Assembly (NCBI GenBank): GCA_000406005.1
Contig: ASZN01000006.1
Coordinates: 43,194-107,193 of the forward strand
From: Candidatus Poribacteria bacterium WGA-3G
Lineage (GTDB): Bacteria; Poribacteria; WGA-4E; WGA-3G
Reading direction: 5' to 3'
Length of the DNA: 64,000 nt
Of this stretch, positions 33,744-41,294 are shown piece by piece; the stretch's first letter is position 1; each line of letters begins with the position of its first letter. The notes beneath the pieces are model-generated. The model saw only the letters and a list, made by a program, of their open reading frames with translations, was not told the DNA's origin and did not search any database. Made by a program: the position numbers and the translations under genes.

Positions 33744-34559
33744 ATGTCAAAACAGATGAATATATTGGTCTTCGGCGCACATCCGGATGACTGTGATATC
33801 AAAGCAGGCGGTGTCGCTGCATTGTATGTGCAACAAGGTCACCGTGTTAAGTTTGTCTCCGTTACGAACGGTGACGCAGGACACCATGAAATGGGTGGCG
33901 GTCCCTTGGCACAGCGACGTTATGCTGAGGCACAAGCCGCCGCCGAGATTATCGGTATTGAATATGACTTGCTGGACAATCACGATGGCGAACTCATGCC
34001 GACGTTAGAGAATCGCTACAAGATTATCCGCACGATTCGCGAGTTTCGTCCGGACTTGATCATGACACACCGTCCGAACGATTATCATCCGGATCATCGG
34101 TACACGTCAATGTTGGTTCAAGATGCTGCGTATATGGTGACTGTACCAAACATCTGCGCACTCACGCCACACCTTGAGAAGAATCCTGTTATTGTCTACT
34201 TGAGTGACGGTTTCATGAAACCGTATCCTTTCACACCGGATGTCGTCGTCGGTATTGATGCCGTGATTGCGCAAAAGATTGATATGCTCCACTGTCATGT
34301 ATCTCAGTTCTACGAGTGGCTTCCTTATAACGGTGGCACGTTGGATACGGTTCCTACCGATACATCTGCGAGGCGTGCCTGGCTTGCTGAGCGGTTGCGC
34401 AACCGATTTCGAGCTGAAAAGTACCGTGATCAATTGATAGCCCTATATGGTGAAGGAGCGGGCTCGCAAATCCGATACGCAGAGGCGTTTGAAGGATGCG
34501 AATACGGCTCATCGCTGACAGCAGAAAATATTCCTATTCTATTTCCGTTTTTCAAATAA
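33744..34559 (+). CDS. PIG-L family deacetylase
   Basis: A 271-residue zinc-dependent N-acetyl-sugar deacetylase of the PIG-L/LmbE family. It has AHPDD at residues 12-16, FVSVTNGDAGHHEMGGGPLAQRR, and the second metal motif HPDH at 115-118. Members remove acetyl groups from GlcNAc-containing conjugates, glycolipids or thiol cofactors. Substrate unknown. A small diheme cytochrome gene follows after 19 nt. Confidence 0.9.
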   Translation: MSKQMNILVFGAHPDDCDIKAGGVAALYVQQGHRVKFVSVTNGDAGHHEMGGGPLAQRRYAEAQAAAEIIGIEYDLLDNHDGELMPTLENRYKIIRTIREFRPDLIMTHRPNDYHPDHRYTSMLVQDAAYMVTVPNICALTPHLEKNPVIVYLSDGFMKPYPFTPDVVVGIDAVIAQKIDMLHCHVSQFYEWLPYNGGTLDTVPTDTSARRAWLAERLRNRFRAEKYRDQLIALYGEGAGSQIRYAEAFEGCEYGSSLTAENIPILFPFFK

Positions 34560-34578
34560 GGAGTCCCGTTTTAAGTCA

Positions 34579-34839
34579 ATGCCAACAGAACAAGCCAGTG
34601 CCAGGACGCTTATGGTTATCGTTTGCGTTATTGGTCTCATCTTTGCGATTGTTATGGTTATTCTTTTCTTCAACGCTGCCCCCGCGCGTTCTAATATTGA
34701 GGTGCATCGTACAAACGAAGTAGCGGAATGTCTAAAATGTCACTTGATAGGTGATAAAGAATCCCCAACGATGCCGCACCTCAATCTCGGTAATTGTAAC
34801 CTCTGCCACGGTCTATCAAAAGAGCAGACAGAGCGTTAG
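34579..34839 (+). CDS. Small membrane-anchored diheme c-type cytochrome
   Basis: An 86-residue protein with one transmembrane segment (about residues 11-32, LMVIVCVIGLIFAIVMVILF) and a short periplasmic tail carrying two CxxCH heme-attachment motifs, CLKCH at 51-55 and CNLCH at 73-77. The size and layout suggest a minimal membrane-tethered electron carrier, smaller than NapC/NrfH proteins. AAGGAG lies 15 nt before the ATG, slightly far. No heme lyase or oxidoreductase partner is nearby. A structural zinc site is an alternative, but two perfect CxxCH motifs favour heme. Confidence 0.75.
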   Translation: MPTEQASARTLMVIVCVIGLIFAIVMVILFFNAAPARSNIEVHRTNEVAECLKCHLIGDKESPTMPHLNLGNCNLCHGLSKEQTER

Positions 34840-34858
34840 CTGTTTTATAATACGATTT

Positions 34859-34910
34859 CGGTTTCGATGCAGATCGCATCTGGGCGTGTACGCCGCAAAA
34901 CCGAACCTAC
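34859..34910. repeat. Cloverleaf-like palindromic repeat (family 1, long form)
   Basis: The outer stem cggttt/aaaccg (34859-34864 with 34898-34903) encloses two perfect hairpins, gatgc-agatc-gcatc (34866-34880) and ggcgtgtacgcc (34883-34894). The 3' flank aacctaccggacc is shared with other copies. A near-identical copy is at 58570-58630. Confidence 0.8.
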
Positions 34911-34952
34911 CGGACCTAGTGTTCTGTCAACAGTAAAATGATAGGTAAACCC

Positions 34953-35047
34953 GGTTCGTAGTCGTGCGATTTATCGCACGTCAAGAACGGGCAATAATGC
35001 ACTTCGCATTTGGTCGAGTACGCCGCAGAATTGCCCTACTACGAACC
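34953..35047. repeat. Diverged cloverleaf-like repeat with extended outer stem
   Basis: ggttcgtag (34953-34961) pairs perfectly with ctacgaacc (35039-35047). Inside are the hairpin gtgcgat-tt-atcgcac and a smaller copy of the family 1 layout: gggcaat/attgccc enclosing aatgc-acttc-gcatt and a tggtcgagtacgccgca arm. The right arm overlaps the prmA stop codon. Confidence 0.7.
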
Positions 35048-35944
35048 CTCCATCTGTTTATCTGAGTTCGTTCTTGCTTTGACCGCTACCCACGTGATTT
35101 TGTCCTCTTTTTCGCTAACGATTTGCAGGTCCTCAAAGTTGTTTTCTGCCAACACCGATTGAATCTGTTCAAGTTCGGTCTCCAAAATACCAGCAAATAT
35201 GACGAAACCTCCCGGATGCAGTCGCGCCGGACAATTCGGGATGATCGGGAGGACGACTTTCGTTAAAATGTTTCCGATGATGAGATGATATTTGTCCTCT
35301 ATATCCTTGAGTCCATCACCTTGTGATAGGGTTACTTGTTGTGTTACACCGTTGGTTTGGAAGTTTTCAGTTGCGACGGGAATCGCTGTGGGATCAATCT
35401 CAGTGGCATCGACCTGTTTCGCGCCGAGTTTGACAGCGGCGATTGATAAAATCCCGGAGCCGGTTCCGATATCGGCGACACGGTCATCAATTTTAACGGT
35501 ATTTTCTAACAATTCAAGGGAGAGTCGGGTTGTCGGATGGTATCCTGTGCCGAACGCCATACCCGGATCAAGACGGATCAAGATGTCTGTTTCGTTGTGA
35601 GAAGTCTCGTGCCATGTAGGTACGATAAGCGTCCGTTTTCCGATGCGTTGCGGTGGGAACGCTGTTTTCCAAGCTTCCGCCCACTTTTCAGATTTGACGT
35701 GTTTTAAGTTAATCGTTGCAGGCCCTGGTTGGATGCCCCATTTTGGGAGCTCTGCAAGGAAGTCTCGGAGTTTCTGCATCCGTGTATTGACACGATCGTC
35801 TAAGGGGTAGTAAGCGACAAGGTTCACCCTGTCGTCATCCATCGATCTGAATTCAACACCCGTTGCCTTCATTTCAAAGAGACAGTTCGCAACCGCCTCC
35901 GATGCATTGTGTGAGGTCGTCACTGTGATTCTTGCCCAATCCAT
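35039..35944 (-). CDS. prmA: Ribosomal protein L11 methyltransferase PrmA
   Basis: A 301-residue protein with an N-terminal substrate-recognition domain (WARITVTTSHNASEAVANCLFE) and a SAM-binding domain with MAFGTGYHPTTRLSLELLE, DIGTGSGILSIAAVKLGA and IIGNILTKVVLP (the catalytic N-I-L). PrmA trimethylates ribosomal protein L11. Length and motifs are normal. It follows dnaJ and grpE on the same strand, an arrangement common in many bacteria, and its stop lies in the right arm of the structured repeat. Confidence 0.93.
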   Translation of the reverse strand: MDWARITVTTSHNASEAVANCLFEMKATGVEFRSMDDDRVNLVAYYPLDDRVNTRMQKLRDFLAELPKWGIQPGPATINLKHVKSEKWAEAWKTAFPPQRIGKRTLIVPTWHETSHNETDILIRLDPGMAFGTGYHPTTRLSLELLENTVKIDDRVADIGTGSGILSIAAVKLGAKQVDATEIDPTAIPVATENFQTNGVTQQVTLSQGDGLKDIEDKYHLIIGNILTKVVLPIIPNCPARLHPGGFVIFAGILETELEQIQSVLAENNFEDLQIVSEKEDKITWVAVKARTNSDKQMEGS

Positions 35945-35992
35945 TTGTGGTATCTATCCATTCACGGAACGATAGATGCTGAGAGGTTCCGT

Positions 35993-37114
35993 TCATTCGG
36001 GGTCATCCTCTTCATGACGGCCGAGCAGTTTTTCCCAGAAACCTTCGTGTTCCTGGTTCGGTGATTCACCGCGTAGTTTCGCGAAATCTTCTAACAATTT
36101 TCGCTGTTCACTGTTGAGATGTGTCGGGGTCTCGATTTCTATTTCGACGATAAGGTCTCCTGCGTAAGATCGTCTGTAAACGGGTACACCTTTGTTCGGG
36201 ATACGGAGTTGTGCGCCGTATTGTGTGCCGGGTGGAATCCGTAACGCCTCTCGTTCATCCATTCCTTGTATACTAATTTTTGCCCCGAGTGTCGCTTGGA
36301 CAAACGAAATTTTGGCGGATGTGATGAGATCATTTTGATTTCTTCGGAAACGTTCGTGAGGTGCGACTTTAATAACGACGTATAAATCGCCTGGGGGTGC
36401 GCCATTTAGGCCTGCTTCACCTTCACCGCGTAATTGGTACTTAAACCCGGAATCGACCCCTTTATCAATATTGAGTTTGATTTCGCGCGTATTTCGGACG
36501 GCCCCTTTTCCTTTACAAGATGGACACGGGTTTTGTATGATTTGACCCTCCCCGTGGCATCTCGGACAGGTTCGCGCCATCGTGAAGAAGCCTTGTGATT
36601 GACTGATTTGACCTCTGCCGTGGCACTGCGGACAGGTTACGACATCAGTGCTGGCTTTCGCGCCCCTGCCGCCACATATTGAGCAGGTTTCGATGCGTGG
36701 TACTTGAATGGATACCTCCTTGCCGTGGATAACATCTTCGAGTGTCACTTCAAGGTTGTATTGTAGGTTCCGTCCGCTTTTTGGGGTGCGCCGTCTGCCG
36801 CCGAATCCACCTAACAGGTCCCCAAAGACTTCATCGAAGAGGTCGTCAATATTCACACCGAACCCACTGAAATCGGTCGTCACGCCCTCAAGTCCAGCGT
36901 GTCCGAATCTGTTGTAGGTCTGTCGCTTCTCTGGGTCGCGCAGCACTTCATAAGCCTCTGTTGCTTCCTTAAATTTGTTTTCGGCTTCTTTATTATTTGG
37001 GTTCTTATCAGGATGAAATTGGATAGCAAGTTTGCGATAAGCCTTCTTAATCTCATTTTCGTCGGCATCACGCGCTACGTCCAATACCTCATAGTAATCA
37101 CGTTTTTGGGTCAT
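35993..37114 (-). CDS. dnaJ: Chaperone protein DnaJ
   Basis: A 373-residue type I J-protein. It has a J-domain with HPD at residues 34-36, a Gly/Phe-rich linker (GLEGVTTDFSGFGVN), and four zinc-binding repeats (CSICGGRG, CPQCHGRG, CPRCHGEG, CPSCKGKG). The C-terminal substrate-binding domains follow (LYVVIKVAPHERFRR, LRIPNKGVPV). It stimulates DnaK ATPase and delivers unfolded proteins. It starts 11 nt after grpE. No dnaK or hrcA lies in the window. Confidence 0.97.
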   Translation of the reverse strand: MTQKRDYYEVLDVARDADENEIKKAYRKLAIQFHPDKNPNNKEAENKFKEATEAYEVLRDPEKRQTYNRFGHAGLEGVTTDFSGFGVNIDDLFDEVFGDLLGGFGGRRRTPKSGRNLQYNLEVTLEDVIHGKEVSIQVPRIETCSICGGRGAKASTDVVTCPQCHGRGQISQSQGFFTMARTCPRCHGEGQIIQNPCPSCKGKGAVRNTREIKLNIDKGVDSGFKYQLRGEGEAGLNGAPPGDLYVVIKVAPHERFRRNQNDLITSAKISFVQATLGAKISIQGMDEREALRIPPGTQYGAQLRIPNKGVPVYRRSYAGDLIVEIEIETPTHLNSEQRKLLEDFAKLRGESPNQEHEGFWEKLLGRHEEDDPE

Positions 37115-37125
37115 ATTCTACCTTC

Positions 37126-37983
37126 CTATGCCTCTTCGGTAGTGGCGGTTTCATCAGTGTCGTCTGCTGTGTCGGTTTCGTTATTTTCCGCGGGCCCTTG
37201 TGAAACAACGACTTGCGATGCGCGTAAAACACGGGTGTACAGCATATAGCCGCGCCGGAATTCCTCAATCACTTTTCCTTCAGGCACATCATCTGACGGT
37301 GTAATCAGTAGTGCTTCGTGCTGGTTCGGGTCAAATGTCTGACCGATGGCTTCAATTGGGAGCACGCCATGGATTTTAAGAGCATCCAACAACTGTTTAT
37401 GGACGAGTTGTACACCTTCGTTGAAACTTGTGAATTCAGCGGGTGCGTCATTCGTTTCTGCCTGCTCGTTTACACTTTTAATCGCGGCTTCCAAACTATC
37501 TAATACGGGTATCATCCCTTCGAGAATACCTTCGTTGGCGAACTTGAGTTGTCGTTGATAATCTGCCTGTAAGCGTTTTTTGGTATTCTCGGCTTCTGCT
37601 GCTGTGCGGAGTAGCCGGTCGCGTTCACCCTTGTATTCTTCATGTACTTTTTCTACGGCAGTTGTGACCTCTTTTTCGATCTCTTCGCGCAGGAGTTCTT
37701 CTCGCTCTATTTCAAACTGATCACGAACGCGTTGGATAATGACCTCTACCTCTTTCTTAGCCTCCGAAGTAACGTTGGTAGCGGTCTCTTCAACAGTAGA
37801 TATCCGCTCTTCAATTTCTTTTTTTACTTCCGATTTGATTGTATCAAGAGCCGACTCTGCGATTTCCCGCATACGGGTCACGAGTGTCTTTTCACGACTG
37901 TTTTCAGCATCCGTATTTTCGTTTTTTGGAGATGTCTCCGTTTCTGTCTCTGTTCCAATAGTTATCTCTTTAACTTCAGCCAT
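37126..37983 (-). CDS. grpE: Nucleotide exchange factor GrpE with long N-terminal extension
   Basis: A 285-residue GrpE, longer than the usual 180-200. The conserved part is in the second half: RLLRTAAEAENTKKRLQADY, GMIPVLDSLEAAIK, LDALKIHGVLPIEAIGQTFDPNQHEAL and VIEEFRRGYMLYTRVLRAS. The extra N-terminus is an acidic low-complexity start followed by a long heptad-rich coil rich in E/K/V. GrpE releases ADP from DnaK. GAGG lies before the ATG. It leads grpE - dnaJ - prmA. Confidence 0.93.
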   Translation of the reverse strand: MAEVKEITIGTETETETSPKNENTDAENSREKTLVTRMREIAESALDTIKSEVKKEIEERISTVEETATNVTSEAKKEVEVIIQRVRDQFEIEREELLREEIEKEVTTAVEKVHEEYKGERDRLLRTAAEAENTKKRLQADYQRQLKFANEGILEGMIPVLDSLEAAIKSVNEQAETNDAPAEFTSFNEGVQLVHKQLLDALKIHGVLPIEAIGQTFDPNQHEALLITPSDDVPEGKVIEEFRRGYMLYTRVLRASQVVVSQGPAENNETDTADDTDETATTEEA

Positions 37984-38056
37984 GATAAATCCTCTTCTTT
38001 TTTTAAAATATGTTTAGTAGGCCTTACGCATTTTTTCATTAGACACCTAAGATTGA

Positions 38057-38078
38057 ACAGGCTAACAGCCTATTCTAC
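38057..38078. repeat. Dispersed palindromic repeat (family 3)
   Basis: acaggctaacagcctattct then ac; the stem ggct/agcc is perfect. It matches the reverse of the copy at 33626-33648 with substitutions. Confidence 0.6.
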
Positions 38079-38107
38079 AGAAGATTGTCCAAACTATTGT
38101 ACATAAT

Positions 38108-38165
38108 AGGCGGGGCTCCAAACCCTGAAGAAACACCCCAGCAAAAACCCTGCAGTCTGGTTTGC
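38108..38165. repeat. Dispersed intergenic repeat (family 2)
   Basis: ggcggggctccaaaccctga, agaaacaccccagcaaaaac and cctgcag. Its closest relative is the copy at about 17970-18032. It lies between grpE and the GGGP synthase gene. Confidence 0.75.
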
Positions 38166-38208
38166 GTAAGTTGTATTTAGAAAAGGTCTTTGGTCTATTT
38201 ATCCTGTT

Positions 38209-38955
38209 TTAGCCGTGTACAGCATCGGCGAAATCGCGCATCAGTTCAAAGGACCCATTTTCTTCAAGGACGTTTCCGGTGACGATAAAATCCGCGCCAG
38301 CTGCCACCTTTTCTGCTGCGATTTTCGGTGTCCGAATGCCGCCGCCAACGATTAAAGGTATGCTAATCTGATTTTTGACTGTGGCGATCATTTCGTCAGG
38401 AACGGGATGCGCTGCACCGCTCCCTGCCTCTAAATACACCATTTGCATGCCGAGGTATTCCGCGGCTAATGCGTGGGGGCCTGCGATATCTGGTTTGTCC
38501 CGCGGGATGGGTATCGTTCCGCTCATGAATTCAACTGCAGTCCTGCTGCCACCTTCAATAAGCATATAACCCGTAGGGATCGGTTTCAGGGCGTGACGTT
38601 GTATCCAGGGTGCTGCTTTGACCTGTTCACCAATGAGATAATTGGGGTTGCGTCCACTGATGAGGCTGATGTAGAGGATAGCATCTGCATAAGGCGTAAG
38701 GTGCATCGAGTCCCCTGGAAATAGGACAATTGGGAGTCGTGTTTCCTGCTTGAGTGTTTTTGCAATCGGACCTAATTCGTTCGTTAAAAAACTGCCGCCA
38801 AGTAAAATGGCATCTGCTCCTGAATGTTCAACTTCGCGAGCGAGTTTAGCACATTTTTCGACTTCACACTGCTCCGGATCAATTAAGACGAGATAGCCAG
38901 CATTATGCTTTTTAAGTGTCTCGTAGAAATGGTTAAGAACCCAATTTGGTCTCAA
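38209..38955 (-). CDS. Geranylgeranylglyceryl phosphate synthase family (GGGPS/PcrB)
   Basis: A 248-residue TIM-barrel prenyltransferase. It has YLVLIDPEQ, ADAILLGGS, PIVLFPGDSMHLTPYADAILY, then the glycerol-1-phosphate site YLEAGSGA, VGGGIRT and FIVTGN. In archaea this enzyme makes the first ether bond to sn-glycerol-1-phosphate; bacterial PcrB is a relative using heptaprenyl-PP. Pairing with a digeranylgeranylglyceryl-phosphate-synthase-type UbiA two genes upstream favours the archaeal-type role. The start is a TTG at 38955 with GAGAGG upstream. Confidence 0.88.
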   Translation of the reverse strand: MRPNWVLNHFYETLKKHNAGYLVLIDPEQCEVEKCAKLAREVEHSGADAILLGGSFLTNELGPIAKTLKQETRLPIVLFPGDSMHLTPYADAILYISLISGRNPNYLIGEQVKAAPWIQRHALKPIPTGYMLIEGGSRTAVEFMSGTIPIPRDKPDIAGPHALAAEYLGMQMVYLEAGSGAAHPVPDEMIATVKNQISIPLIVGGGIRTPKIAAEKVAAGADFIVTGNVLEENGSFELMRDFADAVHG

Positions 38956-39049
38956 ATTCGATTTTCCTCTCTTTACCGCTATTAGGTAGATGTCGGACTA
39001 CAAATTGCACTTTCCCCGCGTAGAATTGTATCACATTTTAGGCGGTTTG

Positions 39050-40270
39050 TCAAATTCTGTGTCGTTGTAGGAACGCATAGAGTAGGACACCCGCAGCGAC
39101 ACCTACGTTGAGCGAGGATTGTCCGGATGCCATCGGAATACGTACCAACGCTGTACAGTTTTCGCGTGCCTCGGCGGAGAGTCCGGTATTCTCATTTCCT
39201 ACAACAATAGCAATAGGGTGCGAAAACTCCGTTGTGTATAGTTCGTTTTTCGCACCGGCTGTAGCGCCCAATACACACCAACCTGAAGATTGAAGTGTCG
39301 AAATCGCTTCGGTGATACTCGGTGTCTGAAATAAGGGCAGCCGCCCGACAGCACCCCGTGAGGCGCGGACACAGTTTTTATGAAACGGATGCGCGCCTGT
39401 ATGACTTAATAAGACGGCAGAGACCCCCGCAGCGTCGGCTGTCCGCAATGTCATCCCAAGATTATCAGGATTCCTGATGTCTTCTGCAATGAGTAACAGA
39501 CACCTCGGACCGAAGTGGAAATTGAGATGTCCGGATGCTGAAAGGAAGTTCGGGTAACTCAGGTGGACCGAAGCGATTATTGAGGGAACGGGTCGCGTTG
39601 TCGTGATTGATCCCATGACCCCCGTGGTAACTTGGTAAATGGATAGATTCTCTGCTGCTGCGTGTCTGAGAAAAGCCTTTCCATCAGGAGTTAAAACAAA
39701 TTCAGGCGTATAAAGCAGGGATTCAATCGGAAGTCCGTCTGCTACCGCTCTCTCAACGATCAAAGGTCCTTCGGCAATAAATTGTGAGTGTTCAAGTTTC
39801 CCTTTCAGTGAGGTGAGTTGACGGATATGCGAAACAATAGCGTCTTTTCGTTTCGAGACAGTGCGCTGTTCTGCTGTCGTACGACGCCCACGTTTGACAC
39901 CGCGATAAACAGAACCGGTATCCGTCTGAATATTCTCTCCCTCTAAAACATCTGCGATTCTATTTTCTATCGATTTCTCAGTGAGATGAAACAGTCCTAT
40001 ATGTCGCCTCGGAAATGCCAATAGCATTTCCCGTAAGCTGCGTTCGTTTACTGCTGTGATATGCACGTGATAGTCATTTTGAAGTGTATTCGCCGGTTCT
40101 AACAACATAACGCCGTCGAGTTGTTGCCACCCTGCGACAAATACTTCGTACGCGGGCTGCCATTTGCTTGTATCACAAAAGTTTTGATACGCCTGTTTAA
40201 AACGGACAACAACATCTGTGTCCGAACCCTCTTTCTCTAAAAAAGCGATAACTTCATCGTAGTTTATCAT
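39050..40270 (-). CDS. TrmH/SpoU family RNA 2'-O-methyltransferase with N-terminal extension
   Basis: About 406 residues. The C-terminal half is SpoU: a substrate-binding part (SQFIAEGPLIVERAV), then LLIAEDIRNPDNLGMTLRTADAAG (broken pattern N-x-G), FHKNCVRASRGA, IAIVVGNENTGLS and VRIPMASGQSSLNVGVAAGV, the trefoil-knot SAM site. The first approximately 125 residues (INYDEVIAFLEKEGS, HIGLFHLTEKSIENRI) are an unrecognised added domain. The start is the ATG at 40270, overlapping the UbiA stop as ATGA. It probably methylates tRNA or rRNA; its position between two lipid genes is likely incidental. Confidence 0.88.
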   Translation of the reverse strand: MINYDEVIAFLEKEGSDTDVVVRFKQAYQNFCDTSKWQPAYEVFVAGWQQLDGVMLLEPANTLQNDYHVHITAVNERSLREMLLAFPRRHIGLFHLTEKSIENRIADVLEGENIQTDTGSVYRGVKRGRRTTAEQRTVSKRKDAIVSHIRQLTSLKGKLEHSQFIAEGPLIVERAVADGLPIESLLYTPEFVLTPDGKAFLRHAAAENLSIYQVTTGVMGSITTTRPVPSIIASVHLSYPNFLSASGHLNFHFGPRCLLLIAEDIRNPDNLGMTLRTADAAGVSAVLLSHTGAHPFHKNCVRASRGAVGRLPLFQTPSITEAISTLQSSGWCVLGATAGAKNELYTTEFSHPIAIVVGNENTGLSAEARENCTALVRIPMASGQSSLNVGVAAGVLLYAFLQRHRI

Positions 40271-41148
40271 AAAAAAGTTCCGAGGTAGATGGCACCGAGT
40301 CCTACGAATATGTCCCACTTCATCCAGCGTTGGATGCGGGCGCAATTTTTCTTAGAGGCATCTCGCCAGAGACGAATCGCGAGACCGATAAGTACAAGAT
40401 CAACACCGATCACAACGACCAGCAGATAGTGCCACGAATACCAAGCAAATAGATACGGGATAGGACTAAACAGCACGACCGATGCCATGAAACCGATGGC
40501 TATCTGGACGGCGAGTTTCGGGTTCAGAATGGCAAGCGTTTTCAGGTCGTTTTTCAGATCACCTTCTGTATCTTCGAGGTCTTTGACGATTTCTCTCGCT
40601 GTCGTAAACAGGAACGCAAAGATTGCTGGAATCAACGTTCCTCGTACCGAATCTATTGCAACGCCACCCGCGACGAAGGTTAAACCGGTTAGACCGCTCA
40701 CGACTAAGTTGCCGACAAAAGGTGTCCGTTTTAACCAGAAGGCGTAACTCGCAAGCGTGATAAACACAAGAATTGCGATAACGGTCGCGTTCCTATTGAT
40801 TAATGTCCCCAACCAGATACCGATAACGACAAGAAGAATTGCGAATATCAGCGCATCTCTGCGTCGGATACGTCCGGATGGTAAGGGTCGCCGTGGGCGG
40901 TTAATCCGATCAATCTCATAATCACAATAGTCGTTTATGGCGTTTCCTGCGGAAAGCAAGACGAATGCCGAGATTGAAACCAGCAACAATCGGATGTTCA
41001 CGAGGTCTTCCATCCTACCTTGGTTTGCGAACATTCCACCCATCCATGCTGAGATAAAGGCGATGATTCCGTTAAGCGGACGCGCCAGTTCAAGATATGC
41101 CAATAGCGTTTTCAATGGTATAACATTTTGTTTTGGGTAGAAATTCAT
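40267..41148 (-). CDS. UbiA-type prenyltransferase, digeranylgeranylglyceryl phosphate synthase-like
   Basis: A 293-residue polytopic membrane prenyltransferase. It opens ELARPLNGIIAFISAWMGG, then the first metal motif NDYCDYEID with RINRPRRPLPSGRI, as in archaeal DGGGP synthase and related bacterial enzymes, and a second Asp-rich loop KDLEDTEGDLKND. About eight hydrophobic segments follow. DGGGP synthase adds the second geranylgeranyl chain to GGGP in archaeal ether-lipid synthesis. A GGGP-synthase gene lies two genes downstream. No Shine-Dalgarno is visible before the ATG at 41148, and the frame is open and hydrophobic further upstream. Confidence 0.85.
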   Translation of the reverse strand: MNFYPKQNVIPLKTLLAYLELARPLNGIIAFISAWMGGMFANQGRMEDLVNIRLLLVSISAFVLLSAGNAINDYCDYEIDRINRPRRPLPSGRIRRRDALIFAILLVVIGIWLGTLINRNATVIAILVFITLASYAFWLKRTPFVGNLVVSGLTGLTFVAGGVAIDSVRGTLIPAIFAFLFTTAREIVKDLEDTEGDLKNDLKTLAILNPKLAVQIAIGFMASVVLFSPIPYLFAWYSWHYLLVVVIGVDLVLIGLAIRLWRDASKKNCARIQRWMKWDIFVGLGAIYLGTFL

Positions 41149-41294
41149 ATAGATAAAGACTGGTAGGCAGACGACACTTGTTGCACCAGCAATCCAATCT
41201 CTGAAAAGGACAGCGGAAACGATGGCGGCTATTAAACGAACAGACGCAATAACATTGAAATTGCGACCAGCAGCCCGACGGCTGTTTGGTGTTG

